Source: Phoronis ovalis (lineage: Eukaryota; Phoronida; Phoronidae). Taken from it: a stretch of 23,930 bases of DNA. Positions 12,901-21,000 of this stretch are shown in pieces. The position numbers and the translations under genes were made by a program. The notes under the pieces were generated by a model that searched no databases, was not told the origin of the DNA, and saw nothing but the letters and a program-made list of their open reading frames with translations. Location: contig JAOXYB010071723.1 in the NCBI GenBank assembly GCA_028565635.1, positions 1 to 23,930 of the forward strand. Reading direction: 5' to 3'. Numbering within the stretch: the stretch's first letter is position 1; each line of letters starts with the position of its first letter.

Positions 12901-15900
12901 CTTTTAGAGTGTTGCAGTGGTTAACAGATACAGAAACAGAAGAGGAAACGGAATCTCCAAACGTCACGTCTCCCAGTAAGTATATACTACACACAAATGG
13001 TAAGCTTCCGTAATTTTAATAATTAACAATCATTTTCAACAGGCACTGGTCATCACTAGATGCCAGCGAAAATAGCGAATACTTAAATGAATATCAAGAT
13101 TAATTGTCAATTAATGAACCAAGTGTCCCACAACGACTTGTACTATTCGGAAAATTATAAAAACCACATTGTTGGCCTTTTAAGCTTCTATATGTACCAT
13201 TAAGTTGTCTGACAAAAACTGGTTGTAAACGGTAGTTCGTTTCAGCAGATACAGTAATTCTGCTTTTTGACTTCTACATTCATTGTCTGCATTATTAATA
13301 TTAGCAGGTCATCGCAGAAATACTGACGTGGGAGTCCATAATGCTCCAGATGATGAGATGCATTTCAGTGGGTTAAGAGGACAAGAATCAGTACCGTCAA
13401 GGACATTTCAAAAACTTCGAAAACTATCTATCAATGATGAATCACCTGTTCCGCCAGCACCAATTCATAAGCCAATTCATGGTAAGTGACATTAACGGTA
13501 AAGTAACGAATGAATGAATGAATGAATGCATGAACATTGCTTCAATAAACTAATAACAATTCTCGTTATATTTGCTGGTGGGATTTTAGACCAGAATGCT
13601 CGTATGTATCTACGAGTACGACAATTGTCCCAGCATCCACTATAAATTGATCGACCAACCACCCCTCTATCCATCTGCTACACGATTTATACCCCACTCA
13701 CATCTGATATGTCGTGCACTATTTATAACATGTCACCCCCCCTTAGGTCATAATAGCGCGTGTGAGTCACCGTACCAGTAGACACAGTAAGGCGTAGCGA
13801 AATATTTTGTATAGAGAGGCTTATGTAAACCAGGTAGCGCTTGTGCGACCAGAAATATGGCTAAATAATAAATGATCATACAATGAATGATACCAAAAGG
13901 AACCTGTGATGATTTCGAAATTAAATTTACTAACAGCTGTGCATACATGATTGTCAGCATACACTTGCTTATTTTTGAATGCTTGTTATACACCCGTTTT
14001 AGGTTTCATGAACACACTTGGCTACTTACGTGTTATAATACTTGCGTTGCATACTGTATAATGTACCGTACAATGCACCGCAATGCAATGTTTTAAAATG
14101 TTGTTCTCATGTACGCACCAAAGTGTCCGAATGGGATCTGCTTTTGCAATGCATTAACATTGCATTTGAATCTGCCGATACATCCGCTCATATGAAGTAA
14201 ATAAGTTTTCTATAACTGTACATAGATCGACATTGCTTTTGCACAGTGTATGGAGTTTTGGGTGTAAGACAATTTGTGTGCATGGGCTACTAAAAATTTA
14301 TAATGTCAATATAGTAGTTTATGATTGTGTAAGTGACCGATATGTCCCTTATTATTTTTAGGTTCTGAATTCCAGAAAAAAGAAAAGAAACCTTCCTTCT
14401 AATCTTATAATTTTATTTTTCACGCATTGCATATTAGTTGCCATGTATATACTTTAGCAACCATATGAATAATTAAGCGCGTATTAGTAGACCCTAAATA
14501 TAGTACCGCTGTGCATACTATTACGTTGTGTGGCTTCATAGATATTAGACAATTGTTTAAAAAAATATTATAAACATGGTGCAATATAGCTGCACATTGA
14601 GCTCGCCATAAACGCTTGTTGTGTGCGAAGGTAGAAAATACAAAGGGCATCTAAAAGCACTTTTTTAACCAAATAATTAACGTTTCTGTTGTATTGAAAC
14701 TGTATAGCTCGTCACGGTATTACTGTATTTTTCGTAGCTGAATCTCACCTACTTATAGTTAAAATGTGTGGTGTGTCCAGGCAAGATTTTGTACTCACCT
14801 AAAGTTTCTAAAGATTTTGCTTCTTTTTCATGACTTCCATTTGCTTTTTTTACACGTTTACTCCACAGTGTGTTTCATTCAGATGTTCAAGCTTCTTATG
14901 CACCCTATTTACCTTTTTGCCTTACCTTCCTTTTAACTTTAATCACCAGGACCCTGTACTCCTCTTTATTCTACCGAATTTGATGAAAATCGGGCCATAA
15001 GAACTACGAAAAGAATCCCATCTCGGGCATTTCAAAAACTACAAAGGATGACATCACAGGATAGTGATGACAGTGGCGATATTCCTCCGCCACGTCAAAA
15101 GAAGGAAGTCCCAGGTATATGTAGTTACAAACGTAGTCGTTAGGTGGTTTATATTGATAAAAAATGGAATGCTCGTTGTTTATTGTACGTGTGGTAACTG
15201 CTAGACAAATATACGTTCATCGTAGTTTACTGTATTGTGTGTTATGCATGGGGCAAGACTTGAAATATTTTTGTTGTGTCTTATTCTGGGATTCTTTCGG
15301 TGTGTTCGTGTGGTCACTCAAGTTTTCTTGTTTTATGCCATGTCGCAGAAACAATACGGAGTTATCTGTCAGAAATGACAAAATTTTACTAGCAACTGTA
15401 GTGCCAACACTAAGCCAAGCCACGTGAATGAGTAACGCTATTCTTCAATAAAATGAACATATATTGAGAGTACGTAGTCGTATTATATTTGCCTATGCAA
15501 AACATTACTAGAAAATCATCAATAAAGGGCCATTTTAGACGAGTGTCTACTATTCCTTTTACTAAGCAGATATAAATATTTCAGAAGTCTATGAGCCAGG
15601 AAATTATGATGAAACTTCCATACGATACAGAGGGAGTAATATACCATCTAGATCGTTTAAAAAGTTGCAGGAAGTTATGGGAAACAGTGGTGATGGGCAG
15701 ATGCAAAGTATGTAGACCTACATGAGTTCCATATTTTGAGTGATAAAATGTCAATCATTTACGCTAAATTACCCTGTGCGGATATGAATAATTCATTGAT
15801 ATCTTATAAAACATATATTCCATTTCTATCAACTACTGTTTAGGATTTTCTAGTTACATAAGAAAACGTTTTAGTTTAGTCGTGTGAGACACCTCTATCA

Positions 15901-16199
15901 TAATTCACCGCCTTCGCATATACTAGATCTAGTAATAAAGTTAAATAAATTCCAGAAATTAAACGATTTTACATTTCTGTCAATAATAATCTAACATCTT
16001 TTTAGCTGGCTTACAGCCAGGCAGGCAAATCAGGCAAGTAACATCACCCAGACGACAAGTACCGGAAGCTACATCAACGTCATCACCTCACCAAGAACAG
16101 CCTAAACAATCTAGATCAATAAAAGTAATTAAGTTGTCTTCCGTGGCGAAACCGAGTTCTCAGCCAACTACAGTTGCAGATGGCGCAACTGATTTCTAA
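3850..16199 (+). CDS. PDZ scaffold protein, Zasp/ALP-like, 10 coding exons, 736 aa
   Basis: Joined exons: 3850-3948, 9540-9688, 10767-11448, 11699-11910, 12164-12358, 12758-12975, 13308-13481, 14950-15114, 15585-15707, 16006-16199. Total 2211 nt, 736 codons plus TAA, every junction GT-AG and phase-consistent. Domains: PDZ at residues 1-83 (SWGFRLQGG binding loop; His in LTHVEAQDLI at the start of helix alpha-B, the class I signature). Then a Pro/Ser/Gln-rich disordered region to about residue 310, a KPFSY repeat segment, and C-terminal exons with PSR-x-F-x-KL motifs. Relatives with this PDZ type bind alpha-actinin and actin-linked structures such as Z-discs; that role is inferred. No LIM domain is present, so this resembles LIM-less ALP/Zasp isoforms. 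LIM exons could exist only by splicing past the TAA at 16197, where none is visible before the opposing PLC gene. Confidence 0.8.
3949..9539 (+). other. Large first intron of the PDZ gene
   Basis: This 5.6-kb intron splits the PDZ domain between its two halves. Both boundaries are supported by splice consensus and by the paralogue's identical donor position. It is AT-rich with no convincing exon on either strand; open frames at 4206-4391, 5225-5452, 6116-6319 and 6962-7192 resemble no family and lack coding character. It holds a 19-bp near-perfect palindrome at 7963-7981 (9-bp arms, one central base). First introns of this size in muscle-type scaffold genes often contain enhancers; that is only a possibility here. 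Confidence 0.6.
9540..9688 (+). CDS. PDZ gene exon 2: C-terminal half of PDZ domain
   Basis: The exon starts after a strong pyrimidine tract and TTGCAG, in phase 0, and ends with AA|GTAAGT, in phase 2. It encodes VTPGS, then a QPGDVIIGIGN turn, then LTHVEAQDLIK (helix alpha-B) and a final LQLTLVK strand, completing a canonical PDZ domain with exon 1. The His in LTHVEAQ sits at the first helix alpha-B position, which in PDZ domains selects ligands with Ser/Thr at position -2 (class I). This exon order and the THxEAQ motif are shared with Zasp/Cypher-type proteins. Confidence 0.88.
10368..10377 (+). promoter_or_regulatory. MEF2-consensus site in intron 2
   Basis: CTATTTTTAA fits the YTAWWWWTAR consensus exactly. 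MEF2 drives muscle genes in many animals and Zasp/ALP genes are commonly muscle-expressed, so it is plausible. Such sites arise often by chance in AT-rich introns. Confidence 0.2.
10545..10583. repeat. Perfect 39-bp palindrome
   Basis: Two 19-base arms are exact reverse complements around a single T at 10564; the left arm begins ctaggatata and the right arm ends tatatcctag. Pairing stops at both outer ends (A opposite A). It lies in intron 2 of the PDZ gene, about 180 bp before exon 3. It could extrude as a cruciform or form a tight RNA hairpin; the loop is too short for a classic microRNA precursor. Confidence 0.9.
10767..11448 (+). CDS. PDZ gene exon 3: proline-rich region with FPPPP and WSP repeats
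   Basis: The largest exon (682 nt) enters in phase 2 and leaves in phase 0 at AAACAG|GTATAA. It encodes about 227 residues, low in charge and rich in Pro, Ser, Gln, Asn and Met. Early S-P repeats (SPMSPQSPQAMSPPQ) lead to a Ser/Thr-rich middle. A WSP-containing half follows: EWSPNTPE, VWSPPVMSP and VWSPPPAP, ending in a run of prolines before GG. Within it, EEFPPPPVW contains the (D/E)FPPPP consensus bound by the EVH1 domains of Ena/VASP proteins. The proline runs could also bind profilin or SH3/WW domains. The region is probably disordered and the many S-P sites are candidate phosphorylation sites (inference). Confidence 0.85.
11699..11910 (+). CDS. PDZ gene exon 4: duplicated KPFSY-x-P-x-GI motif
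   Basis: The exon enters in phase 0 after CTTCAG and leaves in phase 2 at AATAG|GTAAGT, about 70 residues. The second half has two copies of one motif: NKPFSYIPDGIQNA and DKPFSYLPSGITAED, 23 residues apart, followed by IQEFKNRNR. The second copy loosely resembles the ZM/DUF4749 motif of Zasp and ALP proteins (aromatic, P-x-G, E-x-I), the part reported to help bind alpha-actinin rods. I could not confirm that identity. The sequence is basic and polar, unlike the exon before it. Confidence 0.82.
12164..12358 (+). CDS. PDZ gene exon 5: basic, Ser/Pro-rich linker
   Basis: The exon enters in phase 2 after CACTTAG and leaves in phase 2 at CTTAG|GTACGC, about 65 residues. It is rich in Arg, Lys, Ser, Pro and Tyr, with SPRRSTSPS and several S-P/T-P pairs, and shows no fold. 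Reading on through the donor gives an uninformative tail to a stop at 12510, so splicing to 12758 is preferred; that junction makes AGT (Ser) and keeps the frame. Confidence 0.72.
12758..12975 (+). CDS. PDZ gene exon 6: first FxxLQ motif, acidic tail
   Basis: The exon enters in phase 2 after ATTCACAG and leaves in phase 1 at CCCA|GTAAGT, about 73 residues. It encodes a charged, helix-prone segment (SETLRLINESE, QEREEVFKN), then MSFRVLQWLTD and an acidic stretch TETEEETES. MSFRVLQWL resembles the (S)FxxLQ motif repeated in the next three exons, and similar SFRxLQ motifs occur in the middle region of vertebrate ALP/PDLIM proteins (family knowledge). Confidence 0.78.
13043..13059 (+). CDS. Possible short alternative last exon (STGHH stop)
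   Basis: After the acceptor TTTCAACAG, phase-1 entry from exon 6 would give Ser-Thr-Gly-His-His and TAG. A terminal exon here would remove all downstream PSR exons. The acceptor is good but four codons carry no coding evidence, so this may be a chance acceptor. Confidence 0.15.
13308..13481 (+). CDS. PDZ gene exon 7: cassette with VPSRTFQKLRKL
   Basis: A symmetric phase 1-1 exon (174 nt) between TTAGCAG and CATG|GTAAGT, 58 residues. It carries SVPSRTFQKLRKLS in its centre, an acidic DDE patch before and a Pro-rich end (SPVPPAPIHKPIH). Being symmetric, it can be skipped or included without changing frame. The motif and its placement match those of exons 8 and 9, which points to exon duplication. 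Confidence 0.85.
13508..13528 (+). repeat. (GAAT)5 microsatellite
   Basis: Five consecutive GAAT units lie just inside intron 7 of the PDZ gene, followed by a diverged unit (gcatgaac). A likely length-variable marker; no function implied. Confidence 0.9.
13747..13781 (+). CDS. Possible alternative last exon (GHNSACESPYQ stop)
   Basis: A long C-rich tract and TTAG precede this stretch. Entered in phase 1 from exon 7 it would read G-HNSACESPYQ and stop at TAG. The polypyrimidine tract is unusually strong, but the peptide shows no conservation clue and no poly(A) signal was identified nearby. Confidence 0.2.
14362..14402 (+). CDS. Possible alternative last exon (Lys-rich C-terminus)
   Basis: After ATTATTTTTAG, phase-1 entry from exon 7 gives G-SEFQKKEKKPSF and TAA. 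The acceptor is good and the phase matches that of exons 8 and 9, so the transcript could end here with a basic tail. No clear AATAAA follows closely, which weakens the case. Confidence 0.35.
14950..15114 (+). CDS. PDZ gene exon 8: cassette with IPSRAFQKLQRM
   Basis: A symmetric phase 1-1 exon (165 nt) between AATCACCAG and CCAG|GTATAT, 55 residues. The core RIPSRAFQKLQRMTSQ is followed by an acidic DSDDSGD run and a Pro/Lys-rich end (IPPPRQKKEVP). The order of motif, acidic patch and Pro-rich end repeats that of exon 7. Confidence 0.85.
15115..15584 (+). other. Intron 8 of the PDZ gene
   Basis: 470 nt of noncoding sequence. Frames open on both strands around 15164-15427 are chance overlaps, with no motif and no matching splice signals. 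Confidence 0.6.
15585..15707 (+). CDS. PDZ gene exon 9: cassette with IPSRSFKKLQEV
   Basis: A symmetric phase 1-1 exon (123 nt) between AATATTTCAG and GCAAA|GTATGT, 41 residues. It holds NIPSRSFKKLQEVMG, preceded by an acidic/aromatic stretch (EVYEPGNYDE) and followed by a Gly/Gln tail. It is the shortest of the three PSR cassettes and lacks their Pro-rich end. Confidence 0.84.
16006..16199 (+). CDS. PDZ gene exon 10: C-terminal coding end
   Basis: Entered in phase 1 after ATCTTTTTAG and read to TAA at 16197-16199, about 64 residues. It is basic and Ser/Gln/Pro-rich (RQIRQVTSPRRQ, SRSIKVIKLSS) and ends DGATDF, with no recognisable domain. A C-terminal LIM domain, usual in long Zasp/PDLIM proteins, would need spaced Cys/His pairs; none is present. 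Confidence 0.8.
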
Positions 16200-17141
16200 C
16201 TGATGTGACGAAACTTCCGGTACATGCAACTAGGTAAATTAGGATGTCTCCTCGTAGTCTCAAAGTCACTAGCGACAACAAAAGCGTGGACACAACAATC
16301 ACTATTTGATGTAACACAGTAACGTGTATTTTTCTTGAGAGAAAACACAAGACAAATTTGAAATGCGTTTTGTTATTATAAAATATGCAATATAAGACGA
16401 AGAATGTGGAAAATCTGTTTATAAGCTCATAATTTAAGAGTGAGATAGTGGTGATATATACCAACTGTAATATTAGACGTATTTATAACGTATTCGTTAT
16501 GACATTTTAATATTATATCTGTTCATACCTGTTAATTGTTACAATTAATTTATATTGTTATATTATGCTGGAGTATGTATTTTCAGTTTGTGTGTGTCAT
16601 CTCTAACGTTCAGTGATACTAAAAGTCCGTGATATATTAAAATTCGTGTTTTTTATGCACGGATGACTATTTATCTGTTTCCTTGTGTTGGGTCAAAAAT
16701 GTCTTTATCAAACCTTATTCTTATATGTAGGCAAATACTGATTAAAATTATCTATTCATATTTTATAATCGTCTTGGAAAGCCAGCCTGTTCACTGACAG
16801 TTTGTGTTATTTTTTTCCAAAGTATTTGTCTCGATATTTTCAATATAGCCGACTCCGAAAACGCAATATGGCGACTATTTCTTACCAGAAGCTGTGTTAT
16901 TTGTCAAAATTATGTACATATGTATCAAAACATTGATTAATTCGATCATTATCACTGGAGTGTTTTGCTGTGTTGCAAATTTTGTAACTTGCCTATTGAT
17001 ATTCCCTATTTTATATAAATTTCCGTCCTCTAGAAACGTGTTTGCAATTGTATGATACCACACTGCTATTCAATGTAAGCTTTTTTTCGTTATTTCTCGT
17101 TATTCATTATAATATACGATTTATTCGTATTTGTACACTGA

Positions 17142-17147
17142 AATAAA
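17142..17147 (+). terminator. Candidate poly(A) signal of the PDZ gene
   Basis: AATAAA about 940 nt after the stop codon, followed by T/GT-rich sequence (tgtatttggttgtt), as expected for a cleavage site. Confidence 0.45.
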
Positions 17148-17677
17148 TAATGTATTTGGTTGTTACATCGTTTGCTTTTTCTACTGTTTCTTCCTTTCTA
17201 TAAGTACAAGTCTTTTTTCTACCGTTCTGTCCGACAGTTGTGTGTTTCATCATTATAACTTTCAAAAAACTGTCCTTCCTTATTTACAATCTTACAGGTT
17301 CGTCTTCTGCCTATTTCTGAAAATGACATGACGCTACTTCTTAGTACATTTCGACGCCTTATTATTGTCTTAGGAAAATAAATCATCTTAATATGCAATA
17401 GATCTTCTGTCGCACTCACTAAGTCATCCTTAAAGCAAGAAGATTAGTGGAGTAAGAAAATTATCAACAATTTTTATTTCAATGCTGTAAAAAAACAGGT
17501 ACAATAATAGTCGGTATCCAAGTATTTAACACATTAGGAATTTGTGAAGAAATGTTCCCTTGGATATATAATTTACATAATATTTTTAGATTTATTAAAA
17601 TATTCTTCTTGGTTACAGATGCACGATGTGTTTTATAAGTTTCGTTATCAATCTATAGTTTAGTTACAATTATTATC

Positions 17678-17691
17678 AATAAACATTTATT
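17678..17691. terminator. Back-to-back poly(A) signals
   Basis: AATAAA on the plus strand (17678-17683) and its reverse complement TTTATT (17686-17691) are separated by two bases. The minus-strand signal is the nearest one downstream of the PLC stop codon, about 270 nt away, so it is the better supported of the two. Confidence 0.4.
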
Positions 17692-17961
17692 TACAGTATA
17701 TTCGCTATTCTTTCTTAAGATAGTAAAAAACTTTGTGTACAACTTGTCACTAATATTTCTAACTGAACAATTTAGATGATTCAATCATTCCTATCACGTA
17801 TATCGTTTCATCAAGATGAAATATTTGCAATTCCCTAAAAGTTTAAGCGATTCTATAAACCCATTACAATTATTCCATTGCGATAAATTGTGTCCGTAAT
17901 TTGTCCTGGGAAAAAGGATAATTTGTGGTTGTAATAATAATAATGAAAGTTTATCGCCTGC

Positions 17962-18065
17962 TTATTCTTTTTTGCTGGAATCCTGCGTTATGTCCACATG
18001 AGCAAAAACAACAGCATTATCTATCATTTCCCACGATTTAGTGTACAGCTGGACATGACGGTAGC
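17962..18065 (-). CDS. PLC last exon: end of C2 domain and stop
   Basis: Starts after TTATTCTAG in phase 1 and completes [12 protein letters not shown], the conserved C2 ending of PLCs, then VVFAHVDI and a short DSSKKE tail before TAA at 17964-17962. Only 34 residues, in line with PLCs that stop right after C2. Confidence 0.88.
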
Positions 18066-21000
18066 CTAGAATAAACAAAAGTAATATCCCTCAAAAGTTT
18101 GTTTAGAGAATAACACTCAAATAAAAATAAGTTGATAGAAGACGCTTGCTACTAATGACACCATAGTTTTGTACCCTTTATTAATGACGTCAAAGGGGCT
18201 TTCATGACATAACAGTTTGTGACGTTTGGTAATAACGTCATATTTTGTTGTCGTAATAGTGTTTTTGACATTTACTACCTCTAAAGATGGCAAGACATTC
18301 AAAATTAGACATTAAAGATTTGTGAGACTTGTTATCATACCTTGAGCTATGCTGTTAAAAGGTAACGTAAACTGTCCAAGTTGCGTGCCATTTTTGCTGG
18401 AAGTTCGTCCGGATTCGACTTCCTTGACGCTTATTTGCAGTAGAGCTAAGTCGGGACAATAAACTTTGAACTCTAGACTTTCATTCCAAACAGGATTATA
18501 CCCTACAATGAACAAGGGAAATTAAAATAAACCTGCCTAGTGCAAACAACTGTAAAAAAATTATTTGTAAATAACGGTATGTATATGTATTAATTTATCA
18601 TTCTTGATATATTTTGAAGATATATTCAAGAATATGTTAAACCAGTCGATGAATATCGGCTTTCAAGCGCATCGGACGAGATCGTTGAATATTATCCTTA
18701 CAAGATAGAAATGCAAATGATACATTATTTGGATATATAAATGAGCTAATAATATCAATGTGAATTCAAGTTACCGCTATTTCTAACGTTTCTGGTTTTC
18801 GTCTTTTGACAGTCTGCATCAACACCACATATTTTTACACCGATACATAGGTCTCGTTCTTGCTTTGAACCGTCTACTCTAGGTAACTGGAATCCACTGA
18901 TTATCTAAAAAACGGAAACGAAAACAATTAAGTTGAATTCAATGAACGCAAAGAAGTACTGAGAGTAAAGGATGATTACGGTACAAGTGTATAAGCCAAT
19001 AACTCAGTTATAGGACTAAACACTAACCAAACTATTAGAAATTGCCACATCTTAACTATGATCGATATACCCACGTTAGGAAATTCAGAATATTACGTAA
19101 AATAACACCAAAATATGGATACTGAAAAACAGCTTGTTGATACGAACGCCGAAAACACAGTTTTACCATTGGATATCGCAAAAAGGTTTACTAGAATACA
19201 TTGGGGTATTTTGAATATCTCGTTGCTCAAAGTTGAAATAGATACCTTTATCTTCAAGACCATAGTCATATTCGATGTCTGAAACTCTTCTCCACACATT
19301 CTTGGATCAAAAGTACAATTATCTGAAATGAAAGTAACAAAGTGCATATTTGAGCAATGTGTCGTTCTGAACGAGAACATTGACTAGACACCAAATTGAC
19401 AATCACTAAATAACGAGTTTCATTTCAGTAAAACATCTATTTTTTATACTACTGCCCGGCTCCATTATACTAATTTGAGAAACATTCTTACAATATATTT
19501 GTATTTTTGATGCTAAAATAAAAAAGATGATGAATCAATCATAATAACGGGGCTAATGGCCCAGCTAATAGTTGCTGAAAACAGGCTTCCATAAACCACC
19601 TGTCATCCTAAAGGGCTTACCGTTTCGCATAAACTGTGGTTTGAGGACGTATCCGCATCCGCCATTTTCTTGGAATTTGCCTTGATTCAGCTCCATAGCT
19701 TTACCACCAGTCTGATAATTTAAGGCAACTGTGGAATAAAGCATAAAAATGTCACGCTGTTTCATCACATATTCACTTTTGATTGGTTACGTGCACTGTA
19801 TATGCCTCACTCGTATGCACATGAAATTTAATGAATTTTAATTATAATAAGTGTTTTGTTTTCAAATATATCTATTAAACTACTGTGAAGTTATGAACAC
19901 TTTTAAAGACTCCTTAAGATTTTTAAAATGCATCGACGGAGTGAATATATATAAGAAATGTATACATGTATAATCCATCTTTGCTTGTCACTCCAACATT
20001 AGAATGAATGCAGAACTGTAAAAGTAAAAAGCATTTAATGTAGACGCACACTTACCCATTTGACATCCAACATTCCATAGTGTTTCAGGCGAGTAATTGC
20101 TAGAGTCCACCCGGTGACCAGCAGGGTAAATTCGGCTCAAGTGCCGTTGGTTATATTGTACGAAAGCCCCTGGTTCGTTTTTAATCAGTTTTAAAGCTTT
20201 CTTTTCTTCAAATGAACACATCTCGCAGAATTTGTCTACAAGGAAATTTTTTAAATTTTATTCGTCGTTTTCACCTTGTCATTTTACACATTCAAGCATA
20301 TATTACAGCCCCGTGATAGAAAAATACACATATAATTTTTACTGTTTGTCGTCTTAACTTTAAACACGGAAACAAGAAAAAATAATTAACTTCGTATGCA
20401 TCACTTACAATTTTCTTTACAATGTTTGAAACCATGGAAACTGACAGACTGGCATAAAACAACTAAATCAGACATTTCTTTGGCAACTTTTTTCTTCCTT
20501 CTCGACTTCTCCTTCTCATTTTTAGTATCATCTCGACTAATACTCCTGGTGTTTGATAACACTTGTTTCACCTTCTGCATAGCAACACTGCTCATTTTCT
20601 TTTTTGGTTTCGATGAATTGCCAGATTCATGTTCAGCGGAAATTTCTGTTTCATCGCCACCAGAGTTGTCGCTTACATTGTCTCCCTCTGTTCCATTGTC
20701 ATTAACCTCTTTTGTTCCATTCATATCAGAAAATGAACTAGTTTTGGTCATAGCATTATTAGCATTGTTTGTGCTTTCAATGGAGTTTCTAGAAATTTCT
20801 GAGTTTCTGTTGCCATTTATCTCCGTTTGGCTAATATCATCAAGTGCAGCTTTGACGGCACTGTAATCCTCGTCTTCGTCATCGCTGAGCTCAACTTCAG
20901 TATCAGACGGTAACTTTTTTCCCTAAAAAAGCAGTATTATGAAAAGATACCTGATTTAGCCATATTGTCCAAGTAGTTGGAAGATAGTGTTATAACCAAA

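Larger units (their letters stand above)
13482..14949 (+). other. Intron 7 with candidate alternative terminal exons
   Basis: The 1.47-kb intron begins with a (GAAT)n microsatellite. It contains two acceptors that would open phase-1 reading frames ending quickly in stops, at 13747 and 14362 (listed separately). The rest is AT-rich, with short inverted repeats of the TGCAATG/CATTGCA type near 14134-14164, and shows no further exon. Confidence 0.5.
16200..17961. other. 3' UTRs and gap between converging genes
   Basis: About 1.8 kb lies between the stop codons of the plus-strand PDZ gene and the minus-strand PLC gene. It is AT-rich with no exon on either strand. Plus-strand AATAAA signals lie at 17142-17147, 17377-17382 and 17678-17683; minus-strand AATAAA (seen as TTTATT) at 17473-17478, 17591-17596 and 17686-17691. 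The 3' ends of the two transcripts may therefore abut or overlap. Confidence 0.6.

Noticed and set aside
13748-14096. Overlapping open frames on both strands in intron 7
   Set aside because: Hydrophobic, Cys/Tyr-rich translations typical of noncoding AT-rich DNA; no family motif.
16168-16464. Minus-strand open frame of 98 codons over the PDZ gene end
   Set aside because: It overlaps the last PDZ exon and 3' UTR on the opposite strand and shows no domain or splice partner.
20396-20866. Long plus-strand open frame of 156 residues, Phe/Leu/Ser-rich
   Set aside because: It is antisense to the PLC X-Y linker exon; the hydrophobic translation is a by-product of the Ser/Glu/Lys-rich coding strand.
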